From NCBI GenBank assembly GCA_002421805.1, contig DISM01000006.1:222731-286730 (forward strand): 64,000 nt of DNA, written 5' to 3'. Each line of letters opens with the position of its first letter. Positions within the stretch are counted from its first letter, which is position 1. Positions 1 through 8,217 of this stretch are shown here, one piece after another. The position numbers were made by a program, and so were the translations under genes. A model generated the notes under the pieces. The model did not search any database. It was not told the DNA's origin and saw only the letters and a program-made list of their open reading frames with translations. Source of the DNA: Candidatus Omnitrophica bacterium UBA6210. GTDB lineage: Bacteria > Omnitrophota > Gorgyraeia > Velamenicoccales > Velamenicoccaceae.

Positions 1-1
1 C

Positions 2-736
2 TATGATGCGGCGGTCCTTGTGGATTGTTCCGATGCGTCGCGCATCGGAAAGCTCTCGAAGTCGCTCCGGCCGGACAAGCCGCTCATCAATATCGACCAC
101 CATATCAGTAACACCCGTTTCGGGACTTTGAACTGGGTGGAGCCGAAGGCGTCGTGCGCCTCGGAAATGGTCTACCAGCTTTTTGAGGCGCTGAGCATGC
201 CTTTGAATAAGCAGGAGGCGGTACTGCTTTACACGGGCATCCTTGCCGATACGGGGTCTTTCCGTTACGCATCCACATCTTCAGTCACCCACCGGGTGGC
301 CGCCCACCTTTTGGAATTCGGAGTGAATGTTTACAATATTTACCAGCGCCTCTACGAGGATTTTTCTTATGAGACCGTCAAGGCCTTGGCCGGGGTCGTG
401 CGCGGGATGCGCCGCGACAAGACCGGCAAGGTCGCCTGGGTCCAGGTGCCGGCCGCCCTCGGCAAAAAATATCCCGTGCTTTCAGAACAGACGGACGAAA
501 TCATCCGTTTCGCGCGGGCCGTCGCCGGCGTCGAGGTGGCCCTGCTTTTCAAGGAGATCAGGCGAGGCAGGGAGGTGCGCGTGAATTTTCGTTCACGGGG
601 GCGTGTGGATGTCAATGCCCTGGCGCATGGTTTTGGCGGCGGCGGCCACAGGATGGCCAGCGGCTGCACGTTGAAAGGCACCCTCAAAGGCGTCATCGCC
701 AAGGTTGTCGCCGCGACAGCCAGGCGGTGCTCATGA
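2..736 (+). CDS. DHH-family phosphoesterase (NrnA-like), 5' end cut by window
   Basis: The reading frame is open to the first base, so the gene starts upstream of the window. The visible 244 residues hold the end of the DHH domain, with an NIDHH motif about 30 residues in, and a C-terminal DHHA1 substrate-binding domain ending in a GGGGH motif. Proteins of this kind (NrnA) degrade short oligoribonucleotides and dephosphorylate pAp in the cytoplasm. The stop codon overlaps the truB start as ATGA, implying one operon; nrnA-truB-ribF is a common bacterial order. Family assignment is firm; the exact substrate (nanoRNA, pAp or cyclic dinucleotide-derived pGpG/pApA) is inferred. Confidence 0.88.
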   Translation, partial: YDAAVLVDCSDASRIGKLSKSLRPDKPLINIDHHISNTRFGTLNWVEPKASCASEMVYQLFEALSMPLNKQEAVLLYTGILADTGSFRYASTSSVTHRVAAHLLEFGVNVYNIYQRLYEDFSYETVKALAGVVRGMRRDKTGKVAWVQVPAALGKKYPVLSEQTDEIIRFARAVAGVEVALLFKEIRRGREVRVNFRSRGRVDVNALAHGFGGGGHRMASGCTLKGTLKGVIAKVVAATARRCS

Positions 737-1428
737 AGAACGGCATCCTCGTCGTGGACAAGCCGTCGGGTGTGACGTCGCATGATGTCGTCGATATGGT
801 GCGCCACAAGCTCAACATCAAGCGTGTAGGCCACAGCGGGACCCTGGATCCCGTCGCGACGGGCGTCCTTGTGATCCTTGTCGGCAGCGCCACAAAACTT
901 TTTTCAAAGTTCGTCCATTTCGACAAGGCTTATGAAGCGACGCTGCATCTGGGCGAGGTGACGTCGACGGGAGACGCCGAGGGGCGGCTCTTGTCCCAGA
1001 AAGACCCTTCGCATATCACCGAGGGCGAGGTCCGACGGGTGTTCGCATCATTTATCGGCGAACGCCTGCAGGTGCCGCCCATGGTTTCCGCGATCAAGCA
1101 CAAGGGCCGCAGGCTTTATGAGCTGGCGCGCAAAGGCATCGAGGTCGAGCGCAAGGCCAGGCCGATCCATATCTACGATCTCCAGATCGTCCGGATGGAG
1201 CTGCCGGATATCGATTTTTTCGTCAAGTGTTCCAAGGGGACCTATGTCAGGCGCCTGGGAGAGGAGATTGGCGAAGTCCTGGGCGTTGGGGGCGTGATTT
1301 CGCGGATCCGCCGTGTGGCCCTCGGCCCTTTTCACATTCAGGATGCGATCACAACAGGGGAAATCCATGAGGACCGTTTACGGGATTGGCCCGCGCTCCA
1401 GACAGGCAGCAGCGCCTCTGCGCGATAA
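733..1428 (+). CDS. truB: tRNA pseudouridine(55) synthase TruB
   Basis: Makes the universal pseudouridine at position 55 in the T-loop of tRNAs. The N-terminal VDKPSGVTSHDVV segment and the GTLDPVATG motif with catalytic Asp39 are intact, followed by the QVPPMVSA and KGTYVRRL segments of the fold. At 231 residues it is shorter than the E. coli enzyme (about 314) and appears to lack the C-terminal PUA domain, as many bacterial TruBs do. ATG 733 was chosen because it overlaps the upstream stop as ATGA; a GTG six bases earlier is possible. Its 3' end overlaps ribF by 62 bases. Confidence 0.95.
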   Translation: MKNGILVVDKPSGVTSHDVVDMVRHKLNIKRVGHSGTLDPVATGVLVILVGSATKLFSKFVHFDKAYEATLHLGEVTSTGDAEGRLLSQKDPSHITEGEVRRVFASFIGERLQVPPMVSAIKHKGRRLYELARKGIEVERKARPIHIYDLQIVRMELPDIDFFVKCSKGTYVRRLGEEIGEVLGVGGVISRIRRVALGPFHIQDAITTGEIHEDRLRDWPALQTGSSASAR

Positions 1429-2335
1429 GGTTCTTACCGTCGGTGTCTTCGATGGCGTCCATCGCGGGCACCAGTATATCCTGGGCCGGGTTGTTGCCGA
1501 GGCGCGCGCCCGGGGCCTGAAAAGTGCGGTCGTGACATTTTCATTTCATCCTTCCCACCTGGTGCGGCGCCACGAAAAAACACCCCACCTGATGTCCCTG
1601 CGGCATAAACTGCACTACCTGGCAGAGGCCGGCGTCGACATTTGCTATGTGCTGGATTTTAACAGGTCTCTGGCCGGTATGTCCCCCGAGGATTTTCTGG
1701 CAAGGGTCCTGATCGGTCGCATGGGAATGGTCTCGCTCTATGTGGGCGAGGATTTTGTTTTCGGCAGGGGCGCTCGAGGCAGCGTCAATGATCTCAGGCG
1801 TTTTTGCCGAAGCATGGATTTTTCTCTTCATGTGATACGGCCGCGCAGGATTTCCGGAGAAGTCGTCAGCAGCACCTCTATCCGTTCCCAAATCCGCCGG
1901 GGGGACCTTGCCGGGGCACAAAGGTTTCTCGGCCGCCCCGTCGCTTTGCTGGGGCGCGTGATCAGGGGGGAGGGCCGCGGCCGCCTCCTCGGTTTTCCGA
2001 CGGCAAATATCCTGGCGGAACACGAAGTCCTCGTTCCCGACGGGATTTATGCCGCGTGGGCCTTGTGCGCCGGCCGCGCCCATCCTGCGGCCGTCTATCT
2101 GGGAACGAAGCCTACGTTTGATACGGGAGACAAGCGCCACATCGAAGCGTTTCTGATCGGGGCCCGGCGAAACGTTTACGGAAAAATGATGGAGGTCCGT
2201 TTCGTGCGCAGGGTCCGCTCTGACCGCAGGTTCCCTGATGCCCGCGGGCTCATCAGCCAGATCAGAACAGATATTCAGAAAGTCAGAAGCATTCTTTCCT
2301 CGAGATCCCGACCTCGGATGTTCGCCTCGTTCTAA
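1367..2335 (+). CDS. ribF: bifunctional riboflavin kinase / FAD synthetase RibF
   Basis: Converts riboflavin to FMN and FMN to FAD. The N-terminal nucleotidyltransferase domain has the GVFDGVHRGH motif at residues 26-35, and the C-terminal flavokinase domain has GRLLGFPTANI and PDGIYAAWA. The 322-residue length is typical. ATG 1367 was chosen over the upstream open frame because AGGGG lies six bases before it and the protein then begins close to the conserved domain. The gene overlaps truB by 62 bases, so the two are probably translationally coupled. No rpsO follows it, unlike in many genomes. Confidence 0.95.
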   Translation: MRTVYGIGPRSRQAAAPLRDKVLTVGVFDGVHRGHQYILGRVVAEARARGLKSAVVTFSFHPSHLVRRHEKTPHLMSLRHKLHYLAEAGVDICYVLDFNRSLAGMSPEDFLARVLIGRMGMVSLYVGEDFVFGRGARGSVNDLRRFCRSMDFSLHVIRPRRISGEVVSSTSIRSQIRRGDLAGAQRFLGRPVALLGRVIRGEGRGRLLGFPTANILAEHEVLVPDGIYAAWALCAGRAHPAAVYLGTKPTFDTGDKRHIEAFLIGARRNVYGKMMEVRFVRRVRSDRRFPDARGLISQIRTDIQKVRSILSSRSRPRMFASF

Positions 2336-2518
2336 AGACGTCTTTTTTCAAAACGACCCGTTTATCCACAACGGCATTCCCTTTATCCTGCAGCCAGAAG
2401 ATCTGCGTGGTGCCGACACATACCGCCCCGGTTTTCAGACAAAATTCCGCCTTAGAGCGACTCCGCCCTCAACACCTTGCCGCATAATAACTTTGTAAAA
2501 AATTATATTGAATATTTC
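2336..2518. other. non-coding gap between ribF and the dcw promoter
   Basis: No credible gene, tRNA or strong terminator was found here. A short open frame crosses it but overlaps ribF and has no recognisable protein content. The last 30 bases are AT-rich and lead into the mraZ promoter, where an UP-element-like stretch could help polymerase binding. Confidence 0.5.
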
Positions 2519-2547
2519 TTGACAAAGTGGGGGATTTTTTCTATACT
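2519..2547 (+). promoter_or_regulatory. sigma70-type promoter of mraZ and the dcw cluster
   Basis: TTGACA at 2519-2524 and TATACT at 2542-2547 are separated by exactly 17 bases, with an A/T-rich stretch upstream. Transcription would begin near 2554, about 115 bases before mraZ. This is the only strong promoter seen before a run of overlapping genes reaching ftsA, so it probably drives much of the cluster. Confidence 0.8.
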
Positions 2548-2556
2548 TTGGTTACA

Positions 2557-2586
2557 AGTGGAGGAGAGTGGAGGGAAGTGGTAAAT
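2557..2586 (+). promoter_or_regulatory. three 10-bp direct repeats, candidate MraZ operator
   Basis: The core AGTGG occurs at 2557, 2567 and 2577 with an exact 10-base period; the first two units read AGTGGAGG. A further GTGGGGG lies at 2527 in the promoter spacer. MraZ is known to bind direct repeats with a TGG core spaced about one helical turn apart just downstream of its own promoter, and these repeats sit in that place. Binding is inferred from position and period. Confidence 0.7.
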
Positions 2587-2618
2587 ATCCCTTGGCACTT
2601 CCTCCGTGCTGTTTTTGC

Positions 2619-2636
2619 GCATGCGCGTTCGCATGC
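2619..2636 (+). promoter_or_regulatory. hairpin in the mraZ 5' leader
   Basis: GCATGCG and CGCATGC form a perfect 7-bp stem with a CGTT loop, ending 32 bases before the mraZ start. There is no T tract, so it is unlikely to terminate; it may shape or stabilise the leader mRNA. Confidence 0.45.
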
Positions 2637-2668
2637 GGCGTGTCTAGAGAACCAACACAAGGTGCATT

Positions 2669-3109
2669 ATGTTTTACGGCGAATACGCTCATGGGATCGA
2701 TAACAAGGGGCGGCTGATCCTTCCGTCGCGCATCCGCGAGGTGGCGAAGGCGCACTTCGTCGAGAAATTCTATCTGACACGCGGCCTCGATAAATGTCTG
2801 TTCATGTTTTCCGAAGAAGAGTGGCGTTCGGCCGAGACCAAGTTTAAGGCGTTGCCCTTTACGCGCCAGGATTCCAGAAAGTTCAACCGTCTGTACTTTT
2901 CCGGGGCGGTTGAGGTCGTTCCCGACAAGCAGGGAAGGATCCTCATCCCCGGTTATCTCAAAGATTTCGCCGGCATCAAGAAAGATGTTGTGATCATCGG
3001 TGTCTCCAGCCGCGTCGAGATCTGGGCGAAAGAATCGTGGCACGAGTTTTATCAGGCGAACCTGGATTCTTTTGAAGAGACTGCGGAGAAGTTGATCGAG
3101 AACCAGTAG
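2669..3109 (+). CDS. mraZ: division/cell wall cluster transcriptional repressor MraZ
   Basis: Two SpoVT-AbrB-like DNA-binding repeats are clear: DNKGRLILPSR from residue 11 and DKQGRILIPGY from residue 86. The length of 146 residues is normal. MraZ forms a ring that binds direct repeats upstream of itself and represses the division and cell-wall cluster, which here follows directly. An AAGGTG ribosome binding site precedes ATG 2669. The candidate operator at 2557-2586 supports autoregulation. Confidence 0.97.
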   Translation: MFYGEYAHGIDNKGRLILPSRIREVAKAHFVEKFYLTRGLDKCLFMFSEEEWRSAETKFKALPFTRQDSRKFNRLYFSGAVEVVPDKQGRILIPGYLKDFAGIKKDVVIIGVSSRVEIWAKESWHEFYQANLDSFEETAEKLIENQ

Positions 3110-3132
3110 GATTATCACGAAAGGGCGTGACG

Positions 3133-3495
3133 ATGAAGACGCAAACCATGGTTTCCCGTATGGAAGCAGCTGCCAACAGCGACAACAGGATCTTTTACCG
3201 TAATCCCCTGTTTAACGTCAAGACTCATGTCAAGAACGTCAATACCGGCGAGAGGCTTGAGGCGTTTGTCAAAGATGTCAGCGGTTCGGGGATGGGGCTT
3301 TCGACCTCCCGCGTTTTTCTTCCCGGGACGATCTTCGAGATCGCGCTTGAAATCCCCGATGGTTTCGGTCCTTTGAAACTCCTGGGCCGCGTCGTCTGGT
3401 CCAGGGAGATGGATACCCTGGGCTGCAGGACGGGTGTCGTTGTGCTGAACCCAAGGTTTATGTCTGTATCGCGGATCCTTAAATTGTTTTTTTAA
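3133..3495 (+). CDS. PilZ-domain protein, predicted c-di-GMP receptor, inside the dcw cluster
   Basis: A single-domain PilZ protein of 120 residues. Both halves of the c-di-GMP site are present: RIFYR (RxxxR) at residues 19-23 and DVSGSG ((D/N)xSxxG) at 48-53, at the usual spacing. It has no signal peptide or membrane segment and so is cytoplasmic. ATG 3133 was chosen since AGGG sits eight bases upstream; the GTG at 3127 is too close to it. It lies between mraZ and rsmH, normally adjacent genes. Role is unknown; it could couple c-di-GMP to cell-wall synthesis or division. Confidence 0.88.
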   Translation: MKTQTMVSRMEAAANSDNRIFYRNPLFNVKTHVKNVNTGERLEAFVKDVSGSGMGLSTSRVFLPGTIFEIALEIPDGFGPLKLLGRVVWSREMDTLGCRTGVVVLNPRFMSVSRILKLFF

Positions 3496-3591
3496 TTCGT
3501 ATCATGGAGAGACCTCATGATGTGGTCTCGTCGCAGCGGATGTGTCGGCGTGCTAGAGAGAGAAACTCGTCCAGAAGGAGGCAATGAAGCC

Positions 3592-4488
3592 ATGCAGGAT
3601 TCGCTTCATAAGCCGGTGATGGAAGAAGAGGTCCTGAGGTTTATTCATCCTCAAGACGGCATGGTCATTGTGGATGCCACCCTCGGCCTGGGAGGACACG
3701 CCTCCGCCATCGCCGCGCACCTGGCGCCTGCCGGCCGGCTGATCATGATCGATAAGGATGAGGAATCCATTGCTGCGGCCAAAGAACGTCTCCAAAAAAG
3801 TCACGCGCACTGCGATTTCGCTCACGACGACTTCCGTCATCTCGACCGGATCCTGGACCGGCTCGGCATCGAAGGGGCTGATGCGTTTTTGTTCGATCTT
3901 GGTATTTCGTCTTTTCAGCTGGATAACCCCGTGAGGGGTTTCAGCATCAGGGCCGAAGGCCCTTTGGATATGCGCATGGACCGCAGCGGGTTCATCTCGG
4001 CGTATGACCTTTTGAACAATCTGACGGAAGAGGAGATCGCCTCCATCCTTTGGAAGTTCGGACAGGAGAGATTCTCCCGCAGGATCGCCCGCAGCATCGT
4101 CAGGGCCAGGCATAGCGGGCCCATCACATCGACAAAAGAACTGGCGGATGCCGTCCTGCGCGCCTTGCCGTATAAATCACGTTTTCAGCGTATTCATCCG
4201 GCCACACGCACCTTTCAGGCCCTGCGGATCGCCGTCAACAGGGAATTGGATTCTTTGGATGAGGCCCTCAAGAAAGCGGCGCTTTACCTTAACAAGGGCG
4301 GCCGTATTTGCGTCATTGCGTTCCATTCCCTTGAGGACAGGATCGTCAAAGAGAATTTTCGCGAATTGAGCAGGACGGAGCGGTTCCGTCCGGTATTCAA
4401 AAAGATCATGCGCCCGACTCCGGAGGAGATCGGCCGCAATCCGCGCAGCCGCAGCGCAAAGATGAGAGTTATCGAAAGGGTCAAATGA
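3592..4488 (+). CDS. rsmH: 16S rRNA (cytosine(1402)-N(4))-methyltransferase RsmH
   Basis: Methylates N4 of C1402 in the 16S rRNA decoding centre. Conserved segments are present in order: KPVMEEEVL at the start, the SAM site DATLGLGGHAS, FLFDLGISSFQLD, RGFSIRAEGPLDMRMD, HPATRTFQALRIAVN and FHSLEDRIVK. The 298-residue length fits. ATG 3592 was preferred to the upstream in-frame ATG 3517 because AAGGAGG ends ten bases before it and homology begins there. A small imperfect inverted repeat (3509-3514 with 3524-3529) lies in the preceding gap. Confidence 0.96.
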   Translation: MQDSLHKPVMEEEVLRFIHPQDGMVIVDATLGLGGHASAIAAHLAPAGRLIMIDKDEESIAAAKERLQKSHAHCDFAHDDFRHLDRILDRLGIEGADAFLFDLGISSFQLDNPVRGFSIRAEGPLDMRMDRSGFISAYDLLNNLTEEEIASILWKFGQERFSRRIARSIVRARHSGPITSTKELADAVLRALPYKSRFQRIHPATRTFQALRIAVNRELDSLDEALKKAALYLNKGGRICVIAFHSLEDRIVKENFRELSRTERFRPVFKKIMRPTPEEIGRNPRSRSAKMRVIERVK

Positions 4489-4528
4489 AGCACGCCGTGG
4501 CCACGGCGGCATGCTTCAACGGAGAGAC

Positions 4529-4924
4529 ATGAGAACATCACGCTGCATCCTTTATACCGCCGTCGTCACGGTCTTGAGCCTTTTTTATGTTTTTCAGCAG
4601 ACGGAGATCGTCAAGCTGGGGTATAAGATCACGCGCGCCGAAAATGTCCTGGAGTCGATGCGGGACCGCCGGACATCCCTGGAATTCACGCTCACGAGCC
4701 TTGAGTCGCCCCTGAACCTGGACAAGAATCTCTTGATGAACACTAATAATCAATACGAGATGGCGCAGAGCTTTAAGTTGGTCAAAGTGACGCCCCCCAG
4801 GGCGGAGGGGATGCGGGTCGCCGCCGGGACAAAAGGGGGATTTGCGCCGTTGTCTTTCCTGAGGCGGCTGGCCAGGCAGAGCATATTCGCACCCAGCCAG
4901 GCCGAAGCCAAGACGGTTAAGTGA
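4529..4924 (+). CDS. ftsL: FtsL-like divisome protein
   Basis: A 131-residue bitopic membrane protein: a short cytoplasmic basic end, one transmembrane segment around residues 7-22, then a periplasmic region with coiled-coil character. Sequence is poorly conserved, so identity rests on topology, size and its place between rsmH and ftsI, where ftsL lies in most dcw clusters. FtsL normally joins FtsB and FtsQ to activate FtsWI. GGAGA precedes ATG 4529 closely; ATG 4511 is an alternative without a clear ribosome site. No ftsB was recognised nearby. Confidence 0.75.
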   Translation: MRTSRCILYTAVVTVLSLFYVFQQTEIVKLGYKITRAENVLESMRDRRTSLEFTLTSLESPLNLDKNLLMNTNNQYEMAQSFKLVKVTPPRAEGMRVAAGTKGGFAPLSFLRRLARQSIFAPSQAEAKTVK

Positions 4925-4984
4925 TCCCGGGTTTCTTTATTATCAAAATCACCAAGCCTTTCAACCCATTACCATTGACAGTAA

Positions 4985-6670
4985 GTGTTTTTAAAAATCA
5001 AATCTCCGCGAATCGCGCTCGTCTTCGTCATATTCTTAGGGCTGCTTGTTTTCTTTTTCATCCAGCTGGTCTCTATCCATCTCTTCCGTTCCGCATTCCT
5101 GCTTAAACTCGCGGCCAAACAACAGACGTATTATCTTGAGCTTGAACCCAAGCGCGGCGATATCTTCGACCGCAATATGAGGCCGATGGCCGTCAACGTC
5201 GCCACGTTCTCTCTCTACGGCGTCCCTCCGCAGGTCAAAGACAAGCAACGCGCGGCCCGCGTGCTTCATGAGACCCTCGGGCTGGACGAAGGGTTCGTCA
5301 TGGAGAGATTGAACCGGCCCAAGCAGTTCGTCTGGATCGCCCGCAAGCTTGGCTGGAGCGACATGGAGAAGGTGAGGGCGCTGGATATCGACGGGTTCCA
5401 CTTTATCAAGGAGAGCAAGCGTTCCTATCCCCACGCGAGAATGGCCAGCCAGGTGATCGGTTTCGCGGGGCTCGACAACCAGGGGCTCGACGGCCTGGAG
5501 ATGAAGTTCGACTCCTACCTTAAAGGGACACCCGGCTGGACGTTTGTTTTGCGCGACGCCCACCAGAGAGACCTGACGATCGCCGATACGCTACAGCCCC
5601 CTGTAGACGGCTATTCGCTGGTCTTGACCATCGATGAGATCGTCCAATATATCGCAGAAAGGGAAGTGGACAAGATCTTTCAAAAGTACCGCGCCAAAGG
5701 GGCCATGGTTGTTGTGCTGGACGTCAAGACTGGAGAGATCCTGGCGCTCGTCAACAGGCCCGCCTACGATCTGAACGACCCGTCGTCTTATCCTACGGAG
5801 GCCCGGCGCGACAGGGTCGTCACCGATTATTTTGAGCCCGGGTCTGTTTTCAAGATCGTCACGGCCTCGGCAGCCCTGGATGAGGGGAAGTTTACGGAAG
5901 AGGACAAGATCTTTTGTGAAAACGGGGAATACCGCGTGGCCAATCATACCCTGCACGACGTACATCCTTACGGCAGCTTGACTTTTCGCGAAGTGATCTC
6001 CCAGTCCAGCAACATCGGCACGACAAAGATCGCCCAGAAGATCGGCCCGGCGGCGGTTTACAAGTATGCCAAGAATTTCGGCTTCGGGACCGGGACGCAG
6101 AGCGGCTTGCCGGGAGAAGTGGGAGGGGTCTTAAAGCCCGTCTCGGTCTGGTCGAAGACATCTATCGGAGCGGTCCCGATCGGCCAGGAAGTCTGTGTGA
6201 CGGCCCTGCAACTGGCCGCCGCTGTCGCCGCCATAGCCAATGACGGCCGTTATATGAAGCCGTATGTCGTCCAGGCTATCGTTGATAAACATGGCGAGAT
6301 CATCAAGGAATACGGCCCCGAAGAGGTCCGGCAGGTCATTTCGCCCGAGACGTCGAAAAGGATGCGTCAGATCCTGGCCACCGTCGTTGAGACGGGGACG
6401 GGGAAGATGGCGCAGTCAAAACTCTACCGGTTTGCGGGCAAGACGGGCACGGCCCAGAAGGTGGAGGCGAATGGGACATATTCCCATTCGAAGTTCGTGG
6501 CGTCTTTCATCGGTTTTGCGCCGGCGGACGACCCCGAGATCGCCATCGCCGTCATCGTGGACGAGCCCAGGCCTTATTATTACGGCGGCGTCGTCTCGGC
6601 GCCGGCTTTTAAGATGATCGCCGAAGACGTGCTAAAATACAGGCAGATGAACGGGACGCCGGTGGATTAA
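4985..6670 (+). CDS. ftsI: division-specific peptidoglycan transpeptidase FtsI (PBP3)
   Basis: A class B penicillin-binding protein of 561 residues that crosslinks septal peptidoglycan. It has an N-terminal signal anchor (about residues 9-27), the RGDIFDRN pedestal motif, and the three active-site motifs: SVFK in EPGSVFKIVTA, SSN in SQSSNIG, and KTG in AGKTGTAQK. It starts with GTG; an in-frame TAA immediately before it at 4982 excludes a longer protein. No good ribosome binding site is visible, and 60 bases separate it from ftsL. No PASTA domain is present. Confidence 0.95.
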   Translation: MFLKIKSPRIALVFVIFLGLLVFFFIQLVSIHLFRSAFLLKLAAKQQTYYLELEPKRGDIFDRNMRPMAVNVATFSLYGVPPQVKDKQRAARVLHETLGLDEGFVMERLNRPKQFVWIARKLGWSDMEKVRALDIDGFHFIKESKRSYPHARMASQVIGFAGLDNQGLDGLEMKFDSYLKGTPGWTFVLRDAHQRDLTIADTLQPPVDGYSLVLTIDEIVQYIAEREVDKIFQKYRAKGAMVVVLDVKTGEILALVNRPAYDLNDPSSYPTEARRDRVVTDYFEPGSVFKIVTASAALDEGKFTEEDKIFCENGEYRVANHTLHDVHPYGSLTFREVISQSSNIGTTKIAQKIGPAAVYKYAKNFGFGTGTQSGLPGEVGGVLKPVSVWSKTSIGAVPIGQEVCVTALQLAAAVAAIANDGRYMKPYVVQAIVDKHGEIIKEYGPEEVRQVISPETSKRMRQILATVVETGTGKMAQSKLYRFAGKTGTAQKVEANGTYSHSKFVASFIGFAPADDPEIAIAVIVDEPRPYYYGGVVSAPAFKMIAEDVLKYRQMNGTPVD

Positions 6671-6681
6671 ACCTGAGGAGG

Positions 6682-6701
6682 GCCGGATAGTTTTTTCCGG
6701 C
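6682..6701 (+). promoter_or_regulatory. intercistronic hairpin before murE
   Basis: GCCGGA (6682-6687) pairs with TCCGGC (6696-6701) around an 8-base, T-rich loop, just before the murE start at 6710. It has no following T run, so it is probably a processing or translation-tuning structure, not a terminator. Confidence 0.4.
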
Positions 6702-6709
6702 TAAGCCTG

Positions 6710-8167
6710 ATGCGTTATCAAGAGCTTTTCAAAAATGTGGCTATGAAGGCCGTTGTCGGCCGGCTTGACGATCTCGACATCGATGCCATCGTTTCGGATT
6801 CTCGCCGCGTCCGCAAGGGGTCGCTTTTTGTGGCCTTGCGCGGCCCTAACCAGGATGGACATGATTTTATCGATGAGGCTGTCCGACGTCAGGCGGTTGC
6901 CGTTGTCCTCCAGGACAGGTCCAGGATCCCCTCGCCGGCGCCGCAGGTGCCGTGCGTCCTGGTCGAAGATTCTTTGAATACCCTGGTCATTCTGGCTAAG
7001 AATTTCTTCGGAGACCCATGCCGGAACCTGAAACTGGTGGGTATCACGGGGACGAACGGCAAGACGACAGTTTCTTATTTGATCAAGAGCATCCTGGAGG
7101 CTGCGGCCAGGCCGTGCGGCCTGATCGGCACGATCGGCTATCAGGTGCGCGACAAGAATGTGCACCTGGGGAACACGACGCCGGGCCCCTTGGAACTGCA
7201 GAGGATCTTTCAGGAGATGAAAGAGGCGGGTGATGTCTATGCCGCCATGGAGGTGTCTTCCCACGCCCTTCATCAGGGCCGCGTGGCAGGACTTTCTTTT
7301 TGCGCCGGCGTCTTTACGAATCTGACACAGGACCATCTGGATTATCACAAGGACCTGGAGGATTATTTCCAGGCCAAGGGGAAACTTTTCAGCGAATCCC
7401 TGAGCGCTGACGGCTGGTCGCTGATCAATGCGGACGATACCTATGGCGCCAGGCTTGCGGCCGCTCGCCGGGGCCGCGTCATTCGTTACGGTTTTACTCA
7501 AGGCCTTGACGTGAGGGCGACGGATTACCGGTTAACGGCGCAAGGGACCAGATTTTCCGTGTCGTGTTCCGCAGGCGCCTTGGACCTGGAGACAAAATTG
7601 ATCGGGAAACACAATATTTATAATATCCTGGCCGCCATTTGTCTCGGCATCTCTCAGGGCGTCGGCCTTGAGGATATCCGTCGAGGAATCGAGGCGGTGA
7701 CGCAGGTCCCGGGCCGTCTGGAGAGATTGACGAGCCCCCGGGGCTTCCATGTTTTTGTCGATTACGCCCACACGGACGATGCGTTGAAAAATGTTCTTGA
7801 ATCTTTGCGTGCTATCGCCCATAATGGCAGAATTATCACCGTATTCGGTTGCGGAGGGGATCGCGACCGTACAAAACGGCCGAAAATGGGACGCGTGGCG
7901 AGCTCATTGTCCGACTTTTGCGTCGTCACCTCTGATAATCCTCGCAGTGAAGACCCCCAGGCTATTATCCGGGATATTTTGGAAGGAATGGAACGGGACA
8001 ATTATCTGGTGGAGCCGGATCGCCTGGAGGCGATACGGCATGCCATAGGTATGGCTAAGACCGGAGACCTGGTTTTGGTCGCGGGCAAAGGGCATGAGAC
8101 TTACCAGATCACGGGTGATAAGGTCGTTCCATTCGACGATAGGGAAGCGGTCCGCAAGAATCTTTAG
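6710..8167 (+). CDS. murE: UDP-MurNAc-L-Ala-D-Glu:meso-diaminopimelate ligase MurE
   Basis: Adds the third residue of the peptidoglycan stem peptide. The Mur ligase P-loop GITGTNGKTT lies near residue 110, and the specificity motif DNPRSEDP lies near residues 409-416. The DNPR form is known to select meso-diaminopimelate over lysine, so the cell wall is predicted to be A1-gamma type as in most diderms. The 485-residue length is normal. The ribosome site is weak, and a hairpin precedes the gene. Confidence 0.96.
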   Translation: MRYQELFKNVAMKAVVGRLDDLDIDAIVSDSRRVRKGSLFVALRGPNQDGHDFIDEAVRRQAVAVVLQDRSRIPSPAPQVPCVLVEDSLNTLVILAKNFFGDPCRNLKLVGITGTNGKTTVSYLIKSILEAAARPCGLIGTIGYQVRDKNVHLGNTTPGPLELQRIFQEMKEAGDVYAAMEVSSHALHQGRVAGLSFCAGVFTNLTQDHLDYHKDLEDYFQAKGKLFSESLSADGWSLINADDTYGARLAAARRGRVIRYGFTQGLDVRATDYRLTAQGTRFSVSCSAGALDLETKLIGKHNIYNILAAICLGISQGVGLEDIRRGIEAVTQVPGRLERLTSPRGFHVFVDYAHTDDALKNVLESLRAIAHNGRIITVFGCGGDRDRTKRPKMGRVASSLSDFCVVTSDNPRSEDPQAIIRDILEGMERDNYLVEPDRLEAIRHAIGMAKTGDLVLVAGKGHETYQITGDKVVPFDDREAVRKNL

Positions 8168-8217
8168 GGGGAATGGCCGCGCCGGCGAAAGTCCGGTTCG
8201 GCATCACGGGGTTTTTG

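Noticed and set aside
2238..2498. 86-codon open frame after ribF
   Set aside because: Overlaps the ribF end in another frame and shows no recognisable protein character.
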